Counted from the stretch's first letter, positions 49,408 to 59,206 are shown. The stretch is 64,000 nt of DNA from Nitratireductor basaltis (GCF_000733725.1 NZ_JMQM01000001.1:2294001-2358000), one strand, 5' to 3'. Program-made: numbers and translations. The notes: generated from the letters alone by a model not told the origin.

Positions 49408-51498
49408 TCAATCGTCCTCCCGGTCCAGTTCAAGAAGCAGTGCGCTTTCCGGCATCATCATTGGCAGCGGCAGCCCACCGCTTATTGCTGCATCAAGCGA
49501 GAAACTGATTTCGCCTGCGAGCAGCCGCCTCTGGTCGTCATGTATTCGGATGAAAGCCGGATGGTCCGGCATTTTGTTTGTGATGCGCCAGGCGCCACCG
49601 ATGGTGCGCAGCTTCTCCGGCAAACGCAGTGGCGCAGGTTGCTCGCTCACTGCCTGCGTGGCTTGTGCGATGAACAGCACGATTTTCTCTTCACTTGCCG
49701 CCCCCCAGAGATACCGACCATCCAGCGGTTCGCAGAAGAAATTCGCACCACTTTCGTGAAGCACCGGGCGAAGCCTCTTGTGCGCCTCGATGAAGCCCGC
49801 CATCTCCGCGCGCTCGCCGTCGGTCATCTCCAGCGGATTGAGCTCCACCCCGAAATGGTAGGCCATCGCGACAATGGCGCGGAAGCTCAAGGAATGCCTG
49901 CGTCCCGTCTGGTGATTGGGCACGGCGGACACATGGGAGCCGATGATTTCGGGCGGCAGGAAACGGGAGATGCCGCGCTGGATCTCCAGCCGCTCCAGCG
50001 CGTCGGTACAATCGGAAGCCCAGACACGATGCGTGCGCGCGAGAACGCCGTAGTCGACGCGCCCGCCACCCGAAGCGCAGCTTTCGATTTCCACATCGGG
50101 ATGGGCTGCGCGGATACTGTCCATGAGCGCATAGACCGCACGGATTTGCGCATCGGTTCGCGCGCGACCGTCACGACCCGCCGCATGGGTCAGATCGCGG
50201 TTCATGTCCCACTTGATGTAGGAGATATCATGCGTCGAGAGCACGGCATGCATCTTGTTGAAGATGTAGTCGGAGACCTCGGGCCGCGTCAGGTCAAGCA
50301 CGAGCTGATTGCGCGAGAGCAGGAGCGGACGCCCCTCCGCCTGCAGGGACCAGTCGGGGTAAGCGCGGAAAAGCTCGGAATTCGGGTTGATCATCTCTGG
50401 CTCGAACCAGATGCCGAATTCCATGCCAAGGCCCGTGACATGGTCTACCAGTGGCTTGAGCCCCGATGGATATTTGCGCGGGTCGATATCCCAGTCGCCA
50501 AGGCTCGACGTGTCGTCGTCGCGGCGGCCGAACCAGCCGTCATCCAGCACGAAGCGCTCGATCCCCAGTTCGGCTGCAGCGCTCGCCTGCGCCTTGAGCG
50601 CATCCAGCTTGTGGTCGAAATAATTGCCTTCCCAGGTGTTGAGCGTGACCGGCCTCGGCTTCATGGCTTTGCCCGGCCAATCAAGCAGTTCCTCACGCAC
50701 GAAGGCATGCAGGCTTGCAACATCCGCTCCCGCATAGGCGCGCGGGCTCTCGTATGTGTCGCCGGGGCCAAGCAGGCATTCGCCCGGCTCGAACAGTGCA
50801 CCGAGATGGACAAGCCGCGCACCGTCATCCGCACAATCCACCGCAATCTGATGGTTGCTGCTCCACGCAAGGGTCAGTCCGAGCTTCAGCCCGCCGCTTT
50901 CAACGAAGAGCATGGGCGGCCGGTCATGGGAAGTGCGCCCGCGGCGGTTTTCCTGCACCCAGAGTGCCGTACCCAGCTTCTCGCGCCGTGTCTGGAATTC
51001 GCGCCCCCAGGACCCCGTGAAGTGCTCGATCCATGCCTGACCTGCCGGAAGGCGGAAGGTGCCTGCCATGCAGCGGTCAAGCTGGTAGGGCAAGGAGCCT
51101 TCGTTGGTCAGCCGCGAGGCCATTGATATCACGCCGCCGGCGTGGCTTGCGATCTCGATCTGGATCGCGATTTGCGCAACGGTATCTCGCGCAGACAGCC
51201 GCGTCCGGTTGCCCGTCTGCAGCATTTTCCAGTCGGAAAAATCGAGCAGGAAGTCACGCCCCTGGCGATGGCCTGTGATAGCCGGCCAGCCGAAAAAACC
51301 CATACCGCCGGTTGGCAGGATGACATTTGACGGCACCGCCTCGTCCATACCGTTGATGCGGCTTGCGCGGGTGATGGCTGCCAGAGGCTCATGCGCCTCG
51401 ACGGCGTCGCCCAATGCGATGATTTCGGGCATTCCTGCCTCGTGCAGGCGCAGATTGAGCGCGAAGGGCGCTTCGCCCACGGTAATGATCTGGTTCAT
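49408..51498 (-). CDS. Alpha-galactosidase, glycoside hydrolase family 36
   Basis: A 696-residue GH36 enzyme. Nucleophile Asp431 in YIKWDMNRD and acid/base Asp482 in SGGGRVDYG match the family. An N-terminal beta-supersandwich domain (about 1-260) precedes the barrel. ATG 51498 overlaps the permease stop by four bases; the longer open frame to 51621 is overlap with the permease gene. With GH42 it lets the cell split both alpha- and beta-galactosidic bonds, for example melibiose or raffinose and lactose-type sugars. Confidence 0.94.
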   Translation of the reverse strand: MNQIITVGEAPFALNLRLHEAGMPEIIALGDAVEAHEPLAAITRASRINGMDEAVPSNVILPTGGMGFFGWPAITGHRQGRDFLLDFSDWKMLQTGNRTRLSARDTVAQIAIQIEIASHAGGVISMASRLTNEGSLPYQLDRCMAGTFRLPAGQAWIEHFTGSWGREFQTRREKLGTALWVQENRRGRTSHDRPPMLFVESGGLKLGLTLAWSSNHQIAVDCADDGARLVHLGALFEPGECLLGPGDTYESPRAYAGADVASLHAFVREELLDWPGKAMKPRPVTLNTWEGNYFDHKLDALKAQASAAAELGIERFVLDDGWFGRRDDDTSSLGDWDIDPRKYPSGLKPLVDHVTGLGMEFGIWFEPEMINPNSELFRAYPDWSLQAEGRPLLLSRNQLVLDLTRPEVSDYIFNKMHAVLSTHDISYIKWDMNRDLTHAAGRDGRARTDAQIRAVYALMDSIRAAHPDVEIESCASGGGRVDYGVLARTHRVWASDCTDALERLEIQRGISRFLPPEIIGSHVSAVPNHQTGRRHSLSFRAIVAMAYHFGVELNPLEMTDGERAEMAGFIEAHKRLRPVLHESGANFFCEPLDGRYLWGAASEEKIVLFIAQATQAVSEQPAPLRLPEKLRTIGGAWRITNKMPDHPAFIRIHDDQRRLLAGEISFSLDAAISGGLPLPMMMPESALLLELDREDD

Positions 51499-52346
51499 CC
51501 CTTGGTTGCCCCAAGTGTCAGCCCGGCGATGAAATGTTTCTGCATCAGGAAGAACATGGCGACCGGTGGCAGGGCGGCGATGATCGAACCTGCCGAGACG
51601 AGATGCCATGCGGCCACCCACTGGCCATTGAGCGAGTAAAGTCCTGCCGTCACCGGCATTGCGTGCTGGCCCTGCACAAGCACGGTTGCCCAGAAATAGT
51701 CATTCCACACGAAGGTGAAGACGAGGACAGCGAGTGCCGCGATGGCGGGCCGCATGAGCGGCAGAACGATATGCCTGAATATCTTCCACTCCGACACCCC
51801 TTCCACCCGCGCCGACTCGATCAGCGCAAAGGGCAGACCCTTGATGAAATTGCGCATGAAGAGCGTGCAGAAGCCGGTCTGGAACGCGATGTGGAAGAGT
51901 ACCAGGCCGAGGGTGGTATCATAGAGCCCGGCGCGAAGCGTCATGTCACGCACCGGCACCATGAGGATCTGAAAGGGGATGAAATTGCCCGCCACGAACA
52001 GGAAGAAGATGCCGAGATTGAAACGGAAGCGATAGACCGCAAGTGCAAAGCCCGTCAGGCAGGACAGAGCGATTGCACCGATGACCGTCGGCACCGTCAC
52101 CTTGAACGAGTTCAGGATATAGGTGGCAATCGGCGAGTTGGTCAGCACGGCCGTGTAGTTCTCGATGCCAGCAAAGCCCGAGGGGATGCCGAAATAGTTG
52201 CCGGCGGCGAGATCGCCCTGCGGGCGCACCGAGGTGAGCGCCACGCCGATCAGCGGCAGGAGCCAGAGAACGAGGGCCACGGGCAGAAGGACCTTGTAGG
52301 TGAGCCGCGCCCACGGGGCCGACTGCTGAATGGGTTTCGGGAACAT
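51495..52346 (-). CDS. Sugar ABC transporter permease, MalG type
   Basis: A 283-residue membrane protein with six predicted helices, ending in a C-terminal QKHFIAGLTLGATKG typical of MalG-type subunits. The EAA loop reads LIESARVEGVSEWKIFRHIVLP. ATG 52346 with AGGAAAGGA upstream starts three bases after the first permease gene. The frame is open far upstream, but that region codes the other permease in another frame. Confidence 0.94.
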   Translation of the reverse strand: MFPKPIQQSAPWARLTYKVLLPVALVLWLLPLIGVALTSVRPQGDLAAGNYFGIPSGFAGIENYTAVLTNSPIATYILNSFKVTVPTVIGAIALSCLTGFALAVYRFRFNLGIFFLFVAGNFIPFQILMVPVRDMTLRAGLYDTTLGLVLFHIAFQTGFCTLFMRNFIKGLPFALIESARVEGVSEWKIFRHIVLPLMRPAIAALAVLVFTFVWNDYFWATVLVQGQHAMPVTAGLYSLNGQWVAAWHLVSAGSIIAALPPVAMFFLMQKHFIAGLTLGATKG

Positions 52347-52348
52347 GG

Positions 52349-53257
52349 TCAGATGTTCCTTTCCTGGTTCAGCATGCGGGTGATGAAGAAGGTGATGAAC
52401 ACCATCATGATCAGGAAAAGCACCACCGCGATCGACGCACCGTAGCCCATGCGGTAGCCATATTCGGACAGCGCCTGCTCGTACATGAAGTAGGAAAGCA
52501 CCTGGCTCGAGCCATAGGGGCCACCAGCCGTCATGATGGACACGAGGTCGAAGGAGCGCAGCGATCCGATGACGGTGACGACAAGGGCAATGAAGGTCGC
52601 GGGGCGCAACTGCGGGAGAATGACATGCCACAGCATGGAGAAGCCCTTGGCGCCGTCCATGCGCGCAGCCTCCACCTGCTCTGAATTGATGTTGTTGAGG
52701 CCCGCCAGATACAGGATCATGCAATAGGCGGTCTGCGGCCAGAGGCCTGCCAGAATGATGCCGTAGGTGACGTAGCGTTCATCCGCCAGAATGGCGATCT
52801 CGTCGCCGGTCAACCATTCCAGAAAGACCGAGAGCGGCCCGAAGCCCGGTGCATAGAACCAGGTGAAGATGAGGCCCACCACCACCTGGCTGATGACGAA
52901 GGGGAAGAAGAACATCGACTTGTAGATGCGGATACCCGCGACGTTCTGGTTCAGGAACAGGGCAACCGCCAGACCTGCCGGGATCGACAGGAGATAGAGC
53001 ACCAGCCACAAAAGGTTGTTCCACAGGGAAACATAGAAGGTGTCGTCGTCCAGAAGCTCGACATAGTTGCCCATGCCGATCCAGGACATCGCGCCCAGGC
53101 CATCCCAATCGTGAAAGCTGATCCAGAAGGACTCGACGATGGGAACGAGGACATAGATGAGAAACATCAAAAGCCCGGGGGCAAGGAACAGCCAAGGCGC
53201 CAGCTTGAGCCGGTTCGGCCTGCGCGACACGCGCTTGTGAGCAACGGCCTCAGTCAC
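52349..53257 (-). CDS. Sugar ABC transporter permease, MalF type
   Basis: A 302-residue permease with about six helices. The N-terminus RLKLAPWLFLAPGLLMFLIYVLVP and EAA loop QVEAARMDGAKGFSMLWHVILP are CUT1 features. It follows the binding-protein gene across a strong terminator at 53287-53327, so it is probably made in smaller amounts than the binding protein. Confidence 0.94.
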   Translation of the reverse strand: MTEAVAHKRVSRRPNRLKLAPWLFLAPGLLMFLIYVLVPIVESFWISFHDWDGLGAMSWIGMGNYVELLDDDTFYVSLWNNLLWLVLYLLSIPAGLAVALFLNQNVAGIRIYKSMFFFPFVISQVVVGLIFTWFYAPGFGPLSVFLEWLTGDEIAILADERYVTYGIILAGLWPQTAYCMILYLAGLNNINSEQVEAARMDGAKGFSMLWHVILPQLRPATFIALVVTVIGSLRSFDLVSIMTAGGPYGSSQVLSYFMYEQALSEYGYRMGYGASIAVVLFLIMMVFITFFITRMLNQERNI

Positions 53258-53286
53258 GACAACACCTGCATGATGGACATCTGGTC

Positions 53287-53327
53287 AAAAAAGCCCGGGC
53301 ACTCATGACTAAGCATGAGCGCCCGGG
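53287..53327 (-). terminator. Intrinsic terminator between galactoside binding-protein and permease genes
   Basis: On the minus strand a stem CCCGGGCGCTCATG/CATGAGTGCCCGGG with one mismatch and loop CTTAGT is followed by a C and six T. It lies 12 bases past the binding-protein stop and about 30 bases before the MalF-type start, so permease expression likely relies on read-through. Confidence 0.85.
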
Positions 53328-53338
53328 TGGGAGGAACC

Positions 53339-54571
53339 TTACTTGTAGACGCGGGCGCGGATCTTCTCGAGTCGCTCGAGAATGTCGTCCACCTTGTCCG
53401 GCTTCACCATGAATTCCTGGAAGCCTTCCATGCCGGCCTTGGCCATTTCCGCAGCCGCATCGCGGTCGTAGAACTGCGCCAGCGCATGGGCTTCAGAGAG
53501 CATCTCGAAGCCCGCTTCAAGGAACGGGTCTGCAGGCTTCTCGGCCTTGTTGTTGACCGGAAGCTGCCCGAGGGTCTCGTTCATCTTGGTTTGCGCTTCG
53601 GGTGAAGCGAGATAGGCCAGGAATTTCTTGGCGTCTTCCTTGTTCTTCGCACCCGATGGAATGTGGAAGGTGTCCGTCGGCGCCTCTTCCGACATCGGGA
53701 TGTCCGGATTGATCTGCGGGAACTGCAGGAAGCCGATCTGCTCTTCCTTCAGGCCGCCATCCTTCATGGTCGCGACCGCGAAATTGCCCATCAGATACAT
53801 GGCAGCCTCGCCCTGCACGAGATGAGGGATCGCGTCCTGCCAGTCGATGGCCGCATGATTTTCGACGAAATAGCCAGGCTCAATCAGCTCTGCCCATTTC
53901 TCGAAGACCGCCTTCACGCGCGGGTCGGTGTAAGGCACCTCGCCCGAGGTAAGATCCATGTGGAACTCGTAGCCATTGACGCGCAGGTTCAGATAGTCGA
54001 ACCAGCCGCCGGTCGGCCACAGTGCCTTGGTGCCGATGGTAAACGGCGTGATGCCCGCTTCCTTGAGCTTTGCGGAAGCTGCAAGCAGCTCGTCCCAGGT
54101 CTTCGGCGGCTCGATGCCCTGCTCTTCGAAGATGTCCTTCCGGTAGTAGATGCCCCACTGGTAGTAGGTATAGGGCACGCCCCACTTCTTGCCGTCGATG
54201 GTCATGGAGGCGGCGGCCGATTTCAGCTCCTCGTTCAGGCCGTTTTCTTCCCAGACATCGGAGACGTCTTCAAACAGGCCTGCATCGACGAAAGGCTTCA
54301 TGCGGTTGCCGGCATACCAGGCGGCAACATCCGGCGGATTAGCGGTCAGGAAGTTGCGGATGGCAGACTTGTAGCCCTCGTGGTCGAAATTGTTCCACTT
54401 CACCGTGATGTCGGGATGAGCTTCCTGAAAGTCGGCGATCAGCTCTTCCATCGCCTTTTTCGGCGCCGGGTCAGACTGATCGGAATTGAGCACGATTTCA
54501 CCGGCGAGCGCGGATGTCGACAACAGCGCCAGCGACAGGGCGAGGCCGCCCAGTTTCCTGATAGGGGTCAT
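53339..54571 (-). CDS. Sugar ABC transporter substrate-binding protein (galactoside operon)
   Basis: A 410-residue extracellular solute-binding protein family 1 member. The signal peptide ends near STSALA (about residue 23). Typical segments: LNSDQSDPAPKKAMEELIADFQEAHP, VAAWYAGNRMKPF and GIYYRKDIFEEQGIEPPKTWDEL. Ligand is inferred from the GH36 and GH42 genes downstream to be an oligosaccharide with galactose. GGGAGGAAAAT precedes the ATG. First gene of the operon, divergent from an AraC regulator. Confidence 0.92.
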   Translation of the reverse strand: MTPIRKLGGLALSLALLSTSALAGEIVLNSDQSDPAPKKAMEELIADFQEAHPDITVKWNNFDHEGYKSAIRNFLTANPPDVAAWYAGNRMKPFVDAGLFEDVSDVWEENGLNEELKSAAASMTIDGKKWGVPYTYYQWGIYYRKDIFEEQGIEPPKTWDELLAASAKLKEAGITPFTIGTKALWPTGGWFDYLNLRVNGYEFHMDLTSGEVPYTDPRVKAVFEKWAELIEPGYFVENHAAIDWQDAIPHLVQGEAAMYLMGNFAVATMKDGGLKEEQIGFLQFPQINPDIPMSEEAPTDTFHIPSGAKNKEDAKKFLAYLASPEAQTKMNETLGQLPVNNKAEKPADPFLEAGFEMLSEAHALAQFYDRDAAAEMAKAGMEGFQEFMVKPDKVDDILERLEKIRARVYK

Positions 54572-54714
54572 ATTTTCCTCCCATGACCATGGTCAGTCAC
54601 GAATGCACGAGCCGGAAGCACCTTGATGTCTTCCTCCTCTGGCTCTCATTGATCTTCCATCCCGATACCGTATAATTCTCCCGTTCTTTTGCCAAACTTT
54701 TCCGGGATCCTAAG

Positions 54715-55644
54715 ATGGCGCCAGCAACTGCCGCACAACCACCGGACGAATCGGTTCCTATACATCCCGAACTCCATCCACGACATCCCGCGGTCATCTT
54801 CGGCGACCACCGATTTTGTGCAGGCGAAAGCCTTCATGTCCGGCTGATGGATGGCCCGCACATGCACAGCCAGGTGGAGATGAACCTGGTTCTGGACGGG
54901 GCGATGACCTATTGGTTCGACGGGCGGGAGCTGACAGTTCGTGCCGGCAGCCTGTGCATCTTCTGGGGCATGATCCCCCATCAGGTGATCGGGCGCCCGG
55001 AGGGCACGCGCTTCGTGTGCATCTATGTTCCCATGTCGATCTTCCTCGGATCGCCAGCGCTGCAGCGTTTCAGCGACGCTGTCTTTCGTGGCGCGGTGAT
55101 CGAGACCTCAGAGTTGCGAACCTATGAGGAAGACATATTCCTGCGCTGGCGCGAAGAGCTCCTGAGCGGTGACCATGCGCTTGAGGAAATCGTGAAACAG
55201 GAGCTGACCGCCCGTCTCCTGCGGCTAGAGCGCGATGGCTGGCGTGATCTGCGCGAGGCCGGCTCTGCTCTCGCCAATGCGGGCGGCGCAGATGCAGCGC
55301 GCATCCAGCGGGTCGAAAGCATGCTGCGCTTCATAGCCGAGCACGCGACCGATGACATTTCTGCCGAAGATGTCGGGCGCTATGCCGGTCTTCATCCGAA
55401 TTACGCGATGAGCATCTTCAAGGACACGATCGGTCACACGATCAACCAGGCGATCGTGCGCCACCGGCTGGACACGGCGCAGTCGCTGCTGATCTCCACC
55501 GATCTTTCGATCACCGATGTCGCCTTCGAATCCGGCTTCGGCTCCACCTCACGCTTCTACGAAGCCTTCGCCACCCGCTTCCGCGAAAAACCTTCCGCCT
55601 TCCGCAAACGCATCAGGGCCCGTGCAACGAAATCGGTGGAGTGA
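54715..55644 (+). CDS. AraC-family regulator of the galactoside operon (MelR-like)
   Basis: A 309-residue protein with an N-terminal cupin sensor (PHMHSQVEMNLVLDGAMTYWFDG, about 52-74) and a C-terminal AraC helix-turn-helix pair (about 205-305, ending FGSTSRFYEAFATRFREKPSAFRKR). Domain layout and divergence from an alpha-galactoside operon resemble MelR. Probably activates the transporter and glycosidases in the presence of the sugar. No strong Shine-Dalgarno is visible before ATG 54715. Confidence 0.9.
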   Translation: MAPATAAQPPDESVPIHPELHPRHPAVIFGDHRFCAGESLHVRLMDGPHMHSQVEMNLVLDGAMTYWFDGRELTVRAGSLCIFWGMIPHQVIGRPEGTRFVCIYVPMSIFLGSPALQRFSDAVFRGAVIETSELRTYEEDIFLRWREELLSGDHALEEIVKQELTARLLRLERDGWRDLREAGSALANAGGADAARIQRVESMLRFIAEHATDDISAEDVGRYAGLHPNYAMSIFKDTIGHTINQAIVRHRLDTAQSLLISTDLSITDVAFESGFGSTSRFYEAFATRFREKPSAFRKRIRARATKSVE

Positions 55645-55856
55645 AGAAGCAGGCTCTGCGCTGGCGCACTTTGCCGGGTGAAGATGACAACTATATCTAC
55701 GCTATAGCCCTCTAATCGAAGCACGAGTGAATGGCTCCAATGGGGTGGAGACGGGACTGTCTGCTTCCGGCTAAGACGACAGGATAGCTGACAGTCCTCG
55801 ATTGGCGGCTTGGGCGCCAGCGCTGCCAGCGGACAGCCAGGGCAGTGGGCTCAGCT

Positions 55857-56804
55857 TCAGGCGTAGTTCGGAAGAGTTAGGGTCGCCAATGCGCTGGCAG
55901 GGCCGTCGAGTGAAGCGATAGCAGAGGGCCAGGCATCCACATCAACTGCAAGAGCGGTGCGAAGCCAGGCGAGGCTGAGCCGTCGCGTCGCCTCCAGAGC
56001 GTCGGGTGCTTCAGTTTCGGTTTCCATTGCATCCAACCCGGCAATGCCGCCCAGTCCGTGACCAACGCCATGCACAATAGCAAGAGCCTGTGCCCCCGGG
56101 CTGTCATGGAAGGCGTCAGCATGCCACTGCGGGCCACGTGATGTAAAGTGCGGGTTGTCGTCGGCGCCGCAGACCACAAGATTGGGCGATGTCATATGCG
56201 CAAAATCCACGTCGAAAAACGGAAAGCGTGCCGCACTTTGTTCGGTGAGTTCACGGCCACCACGACCAGGGGCTGCCAGCAGAACGCCCGCAGATATGCG
56301 CGGATCGGCAAAGCTCTCGCCAGCAAGCTGCGCTCCCAGAAGTAGACTGACTGTGTGGCCACCAAAAGAGTGGCCGGCGGCCGCGATACGCCGGTGATCA
56401 AGGCGACCTGCTAGTGCCGGCGCCTGCTGCTCCACCTCATCCAGGCGGTCGATAATGGCCGTCATCTCGGACACACGCTGGCGCCAGAAGTAGGGTGCAC
56501 CGGGGGCATCATCTGGCAGGCCCGCGACCGGAGAATTTCCATGGGTTGGCTGGATCACAGCGAAACCGCGTTCGGCCCAGAATTGGGCCAGGGGGGCGTA
56601 GCCGTCCTTGGAGGGAACATATCGGGAAGGCCCGGCTCCGTGCGACAGCAGCACGATTGGCAGGGCAACGCCGCTGGCGGGTGCCGTCAGGCGCAGTTCA
56701 AGCGGTGTCCGTCCAGCCATGGGCAGGATGATCGGCGTGTAGGCCACGGTCAATCCGGCTCGGGGCGTGGGAATGGAACGCGATAGATTGATTAGATTAT
56801 TCAC
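55857..56804 (-). CDS. Alpha/beta hydrolase of the dienelactone/PAF-acetylhydrolase type
   Basis: A 315-residue protein with an alpha/beta hydrolase fold: oxyanion region LLSHGAGPSRY, nucleophile elbow GHSFGG (Ser146), acid in VCGADDNPH and His in VHGVGHGLGG. The GTG start at 56804 has AGGA seven bases upstream and leaves a normal gap after the SDR gene; the ATG at 56933 would overlap the SDR coding sequence by 77 bases. Substrate unknown. It follows an SDR gene, both probably under the AraC regulator at 57714. Confidence 0.82.
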   Translation of the reverse strand: MNNLINLSRSIPTPRAGLTVAYTPIILPMAGRTPLELRLTAPASGVALPIVLLSHGAGPSRYVPSKDGYAPLAQFWAERGFAVIQPTHGNSPVAGLPDDAPGAPYFWRQRVSEMTAIIDRLDEVEQQAPALAGRLDHRRIAAAGHSFGGHTVSLLLGAQLAGESFADPRISAGVLLAAPGRGGRELTEQSAARFPFFDVDFAHMTSPNLVVCGADDNPHFTSRGPQWHADAFHDSPGAQALAIVHGVGHGLGGIAGLDAMETETEAPDALEATRRLSLAWLRTALAVDVDAWPSAIASLDGPASALATLTLPNYA

Positions 56805-56856
56805 GGTGTCATCCTGGTTGACGGCACTGCAAGCGGTCGACCCAAGGCTCGCTCCC

Positions 56857-57618
56857 TCAATTGCTGGTGCGGGAAGTTGATTGGCTGACGATTGTTTTGG
56901 CGTCGGCACCTGCGGGCATGCGCATTGGCGCATTTGGATCCGAAACCGCCCGCCACACAGCCTGCGCCACGTCGTCGGGCTGTGTTTTTTCGGTCGCGCT
57001 GCGCATCGTTGCTAAATAGTCCTGCACGAAAGCCTCATATGACGCCGGAACGTCCATGCCCATGCGCGCTACGGCATTCTTGCCAAAGGCGGTCGTCGGG
57101 GCTGAACCCGGCAAAACCAGTCGCGTCCGGATGCCAAACTGGGCCGTTTCGAGGGCCAGGCTTTCCGTGAACGCATTGATTGCGGCCTTGCTCGCGCTAT
57201 AGACCGACAGCGCTGGGAACGGGCGCAGCGTGACGCTGGAACTGATGTTGACGATGACTCCTGCCCGGCGCGCGCGCATGCCAGGCAGGACAGCCTGGGT
57301 CATCGCCATCGTGCCCAGCACATTGGTCTCGAACAGTTCGCGAGCCTTGGCCATGTCCACGCCCTCCAGCACGTTCAACATGCCGACCCCGGCATTGTTG
57401 ACCAGCGCATCGACAGCACCGGCGTCTGCGACGGCTTGCGCTATGCTGGTTTGGTCGGTGACGTCGAGCGGCAGGATGTGCAGCCGTTCATGTGCCGCCA
57501 TTGCATTTGCGGCGGGCGCGCGCATCGTCGCAATGACGTCCCACCCTTGAGCAAGGAAGAGATGCGCGGTGGCGAGACCAAAACCCGTGGAAGCGCCGGT
57601 GATCAGAATACTGGGCAT
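56857..57618 (-). CDS. Short-chain dehydrogenase/reductase (SDR)
   Basis: A 253-residue classical SDR: cofactor motif TGASTGFG (7-14), NNAG (74-77) and catalytic Tyr140-x3-Lys144 with serine around 127. ATG 57618 has GGAGAT seven bases ahead. It precedes the alpha/beta hydrolase gene, in the usual two-gene arrangement next to an AraC regulator divergently transcribed. NADP use is likely but the residue that would decide is not diagnostic. Substrate unknown. Confidence 0.92.
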   Translation of the reverse strand: MPSILITGASTGFGLATAHLFLAQGWDVIATMRAPAANAMAAHERLHILPLDVTDQTSIAQAVADAGAVDALVNNAGVGMLNVLEGVDMAKARELFETNVLGTMAMTQAVLPGMRARRAGVIVNISSSVTLRPFPALSVYSASKAAINAFTESLALETAQFGIRTRLVLPGSAPTTAFGKNAVARMGMDVPASYEAFVQDYLATMRSATEKTQPDDVAQAVWRAVSDPNAPMRMPAGADAKTIVSQSTSRTSN

Positions 57619-57682
57619 TGAGATATCTCCTGTCGTTGCTACGACGACAGATGGACAAGGAGCGCCGGACTTTCTATATTTC

Positions 57683-57716
57683 AAAGTCCAAATTGCTTCA
57701 TCGAAAGTCCGAATTG
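57683..57716. promoter_or_regulatory. Direct repeats at 21-bp spacing, candidate AraC operator
   Basis: AAAGTCCAAATTG (57683-57695) and AAAGTCCGAATTG (57704-57716) are 12 of 13 identical, with starts 21 bp apart, two helical turns, as in typical AraC-family sites. They lie between the SDR gene and its divergent AraC regulator. A partial inverted copy GGACTTTC is at 57668-57675. Confidence 0.65.
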
Positions 57717-58667
57717 AATAATTCTACGACAGATCCGCTTGGCAGCGTTGTCGCGCTGCTCAAGCCGCAGCCCTCCATCGCCAAGCTGGTCAGTGGCGGC
57801 GGGCGCTGGCGCGTCGAGCGCACGAACATGGCCAACCCGTTTTACTGCGCCATGTCGGAGGGGACCTGCCTTCTGACCATCCGAGACGGCGCGCCGATTG
57901 TTCTTGAGGCGGGGGACTTCGTGCTGGTGCCGGAAGTCTTCGATTTCACCATGACGAGCATCGACCCACCCCCAAGAGGCGCCCCAAGCCTGAGACTGGA
58001 AACCGGCCCAGGCGTATTCCAGCTCGGCGAACGGGACGCACCGACCGATGTGCGGTGCCTGGTGGGCCACTGCAGCTTTGGCTCGCCTGACCGCGAACTG
58101 CTGGTCTCGCTGCTGCCAACGGTGATCCATGTGCGCGCTCAGAGACGGTTGATCGCGCTGGTCCAGATGATTCAGGAGGAGACACAAAGTCAGCTTGCAG
58201 CACACGACATGGTGCTGCGGCACCTGTTGGAATTGCTGCTGATCGAGGCCCTTCGCTCCGTCGCTAGAACCACTGCAGAACCGGGCATGCTCCGCGGTCT
58301 GGCAGACCCTCAGCTTGCTTTGGCGCTGCGGCAAATTCATGCCAACCCCGCTGCCCACCTATCGGTCCAAGCCCTCGCCTCTGCAGCGGGCATGTCCCGC
58401 TCGACCTTTTTTGACCGCTTCCACCGCGAGGTCGGATCCGCGCCCATGAAATATGTAGCGGGGTGGCGCATGGCGGTGGCAAAGGACATGCTGTTGGACG
58501 GCAAAATAGCTATGTCAGAGCTGGCGCAGCGCGTTGGCTACGGGTCGGTCAGTGCGTTCAGTATGGCCTTTTTGCGCCATGTCGGCACCCCACCGGGCGC
58601 ATTCGCCGCTAGCCGCCAGGCTGCATACGTCGCACCTCAATCAGTGCAGGGCCGATCTGCGAAATGA
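57714..58667 (+). CDS. AraC-family regulator with cupin_6 domain
   Basis: A regulator of about 317 residues. The N-terminal part (DPLGSVVALLKPQ) is the start of a cupin_6-type sensor and the C-terminal 100 residues carry the AraC HTH (LSVQALASAAGMSRSTFFDRFHREVGSAPMKYVAGWRM, described in part). ATG 57618 and 57651 are open upstream starts, but TTG 57714 places the cupin_6 domain a few residues in, as usual; the start is uncertain. Divergent from SDR and hydrolase genes with 21-bp direct repeats between. Confidence 0.82.
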   Translation: MNNSTTDPLGSVVALLKPQPSIAKLVSGGGRWRVERTNMANPFYCAMSEGTCLLTIRDGAPIVLEAGDFVLVPEVFDFTMTSIDPPPRGAPSLRLETGPGVFQLGERDAPTDVRCLVGHCSFGSPDRELLVSLLPTVIHVRAQRRLIALVQMIQEETQSQLAAHDMVLRHLLELLLIEALRSVARTTAEPGMLRGLADPQLALALRQIHANPAAHLSVQALASAAGMSRSTFFDRFHREVGSAPMKYVAGWRMAVAKDMLLDGKIAMSELAQRVGYGSVSAFSMAFLRHVGTPPGAFAASRQAAYVAPQSVQGRSAK

Positions 58668-58879
58668 TGCGCATTGCTCCATGGTGTGATGACGTCCAAT
58701 GGCAGCTTTCCGGAACTGGAGATTTAGCTTTGTGTAGCCGACATGGGGTCGTGAGTTGCCTTTCGCTTGCCGTCAAGTTTTATCGGGCATTAGCTTGGTA
58801 TCGGCGGTTTTGCATGTCGCTTGGTGGGCGGGCGGTGATTGGGGCCAATATCGCGCAGTGGAGGGCAATCGACGAAAGT

Positions 58880-58956
<77 letters not shown>

Positions 58957-59206
58957 ATTGGCCGCGGGGGCGTTACGCGGCTTTCATAGCGGATGCTTGG
59001 CGATCCATCAATGCGGAAATGGCGCTTGCATTCCTCTTCGGACAGAGGGGAGCGATGCGGTCGTTTTTCGCGAGGCAACGTCGTGCCGCAATTTGCGGTA
59101 AGGCAACACGAAGGGCGTTGGAACGATTGGCCTGACTGCAAGGCGTCCTCCGTAGGCGCGGTGAAACGGTCTCGGCGGAGAACGCCTGCATGGTGAGAAG
59201 CCAGAC
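58957..59206. other. Intergenic region between tRNA-Arg and DUF4242 gene
   Basis: About 250 bases. Open frames here have no family features or start signals. I see nothing supportable. Confidence 0.4.

Noticed and set aside
54584-54595. 12-bp palindrome TGACCATGGTCA ahead of the galactoside binding-protein gene
   Set aside because: It adjoins the Shine-Dalgarno of that gene and includes an NcoI-like CCATGG core common in GC-rich DNA; alone it does not support an operator.
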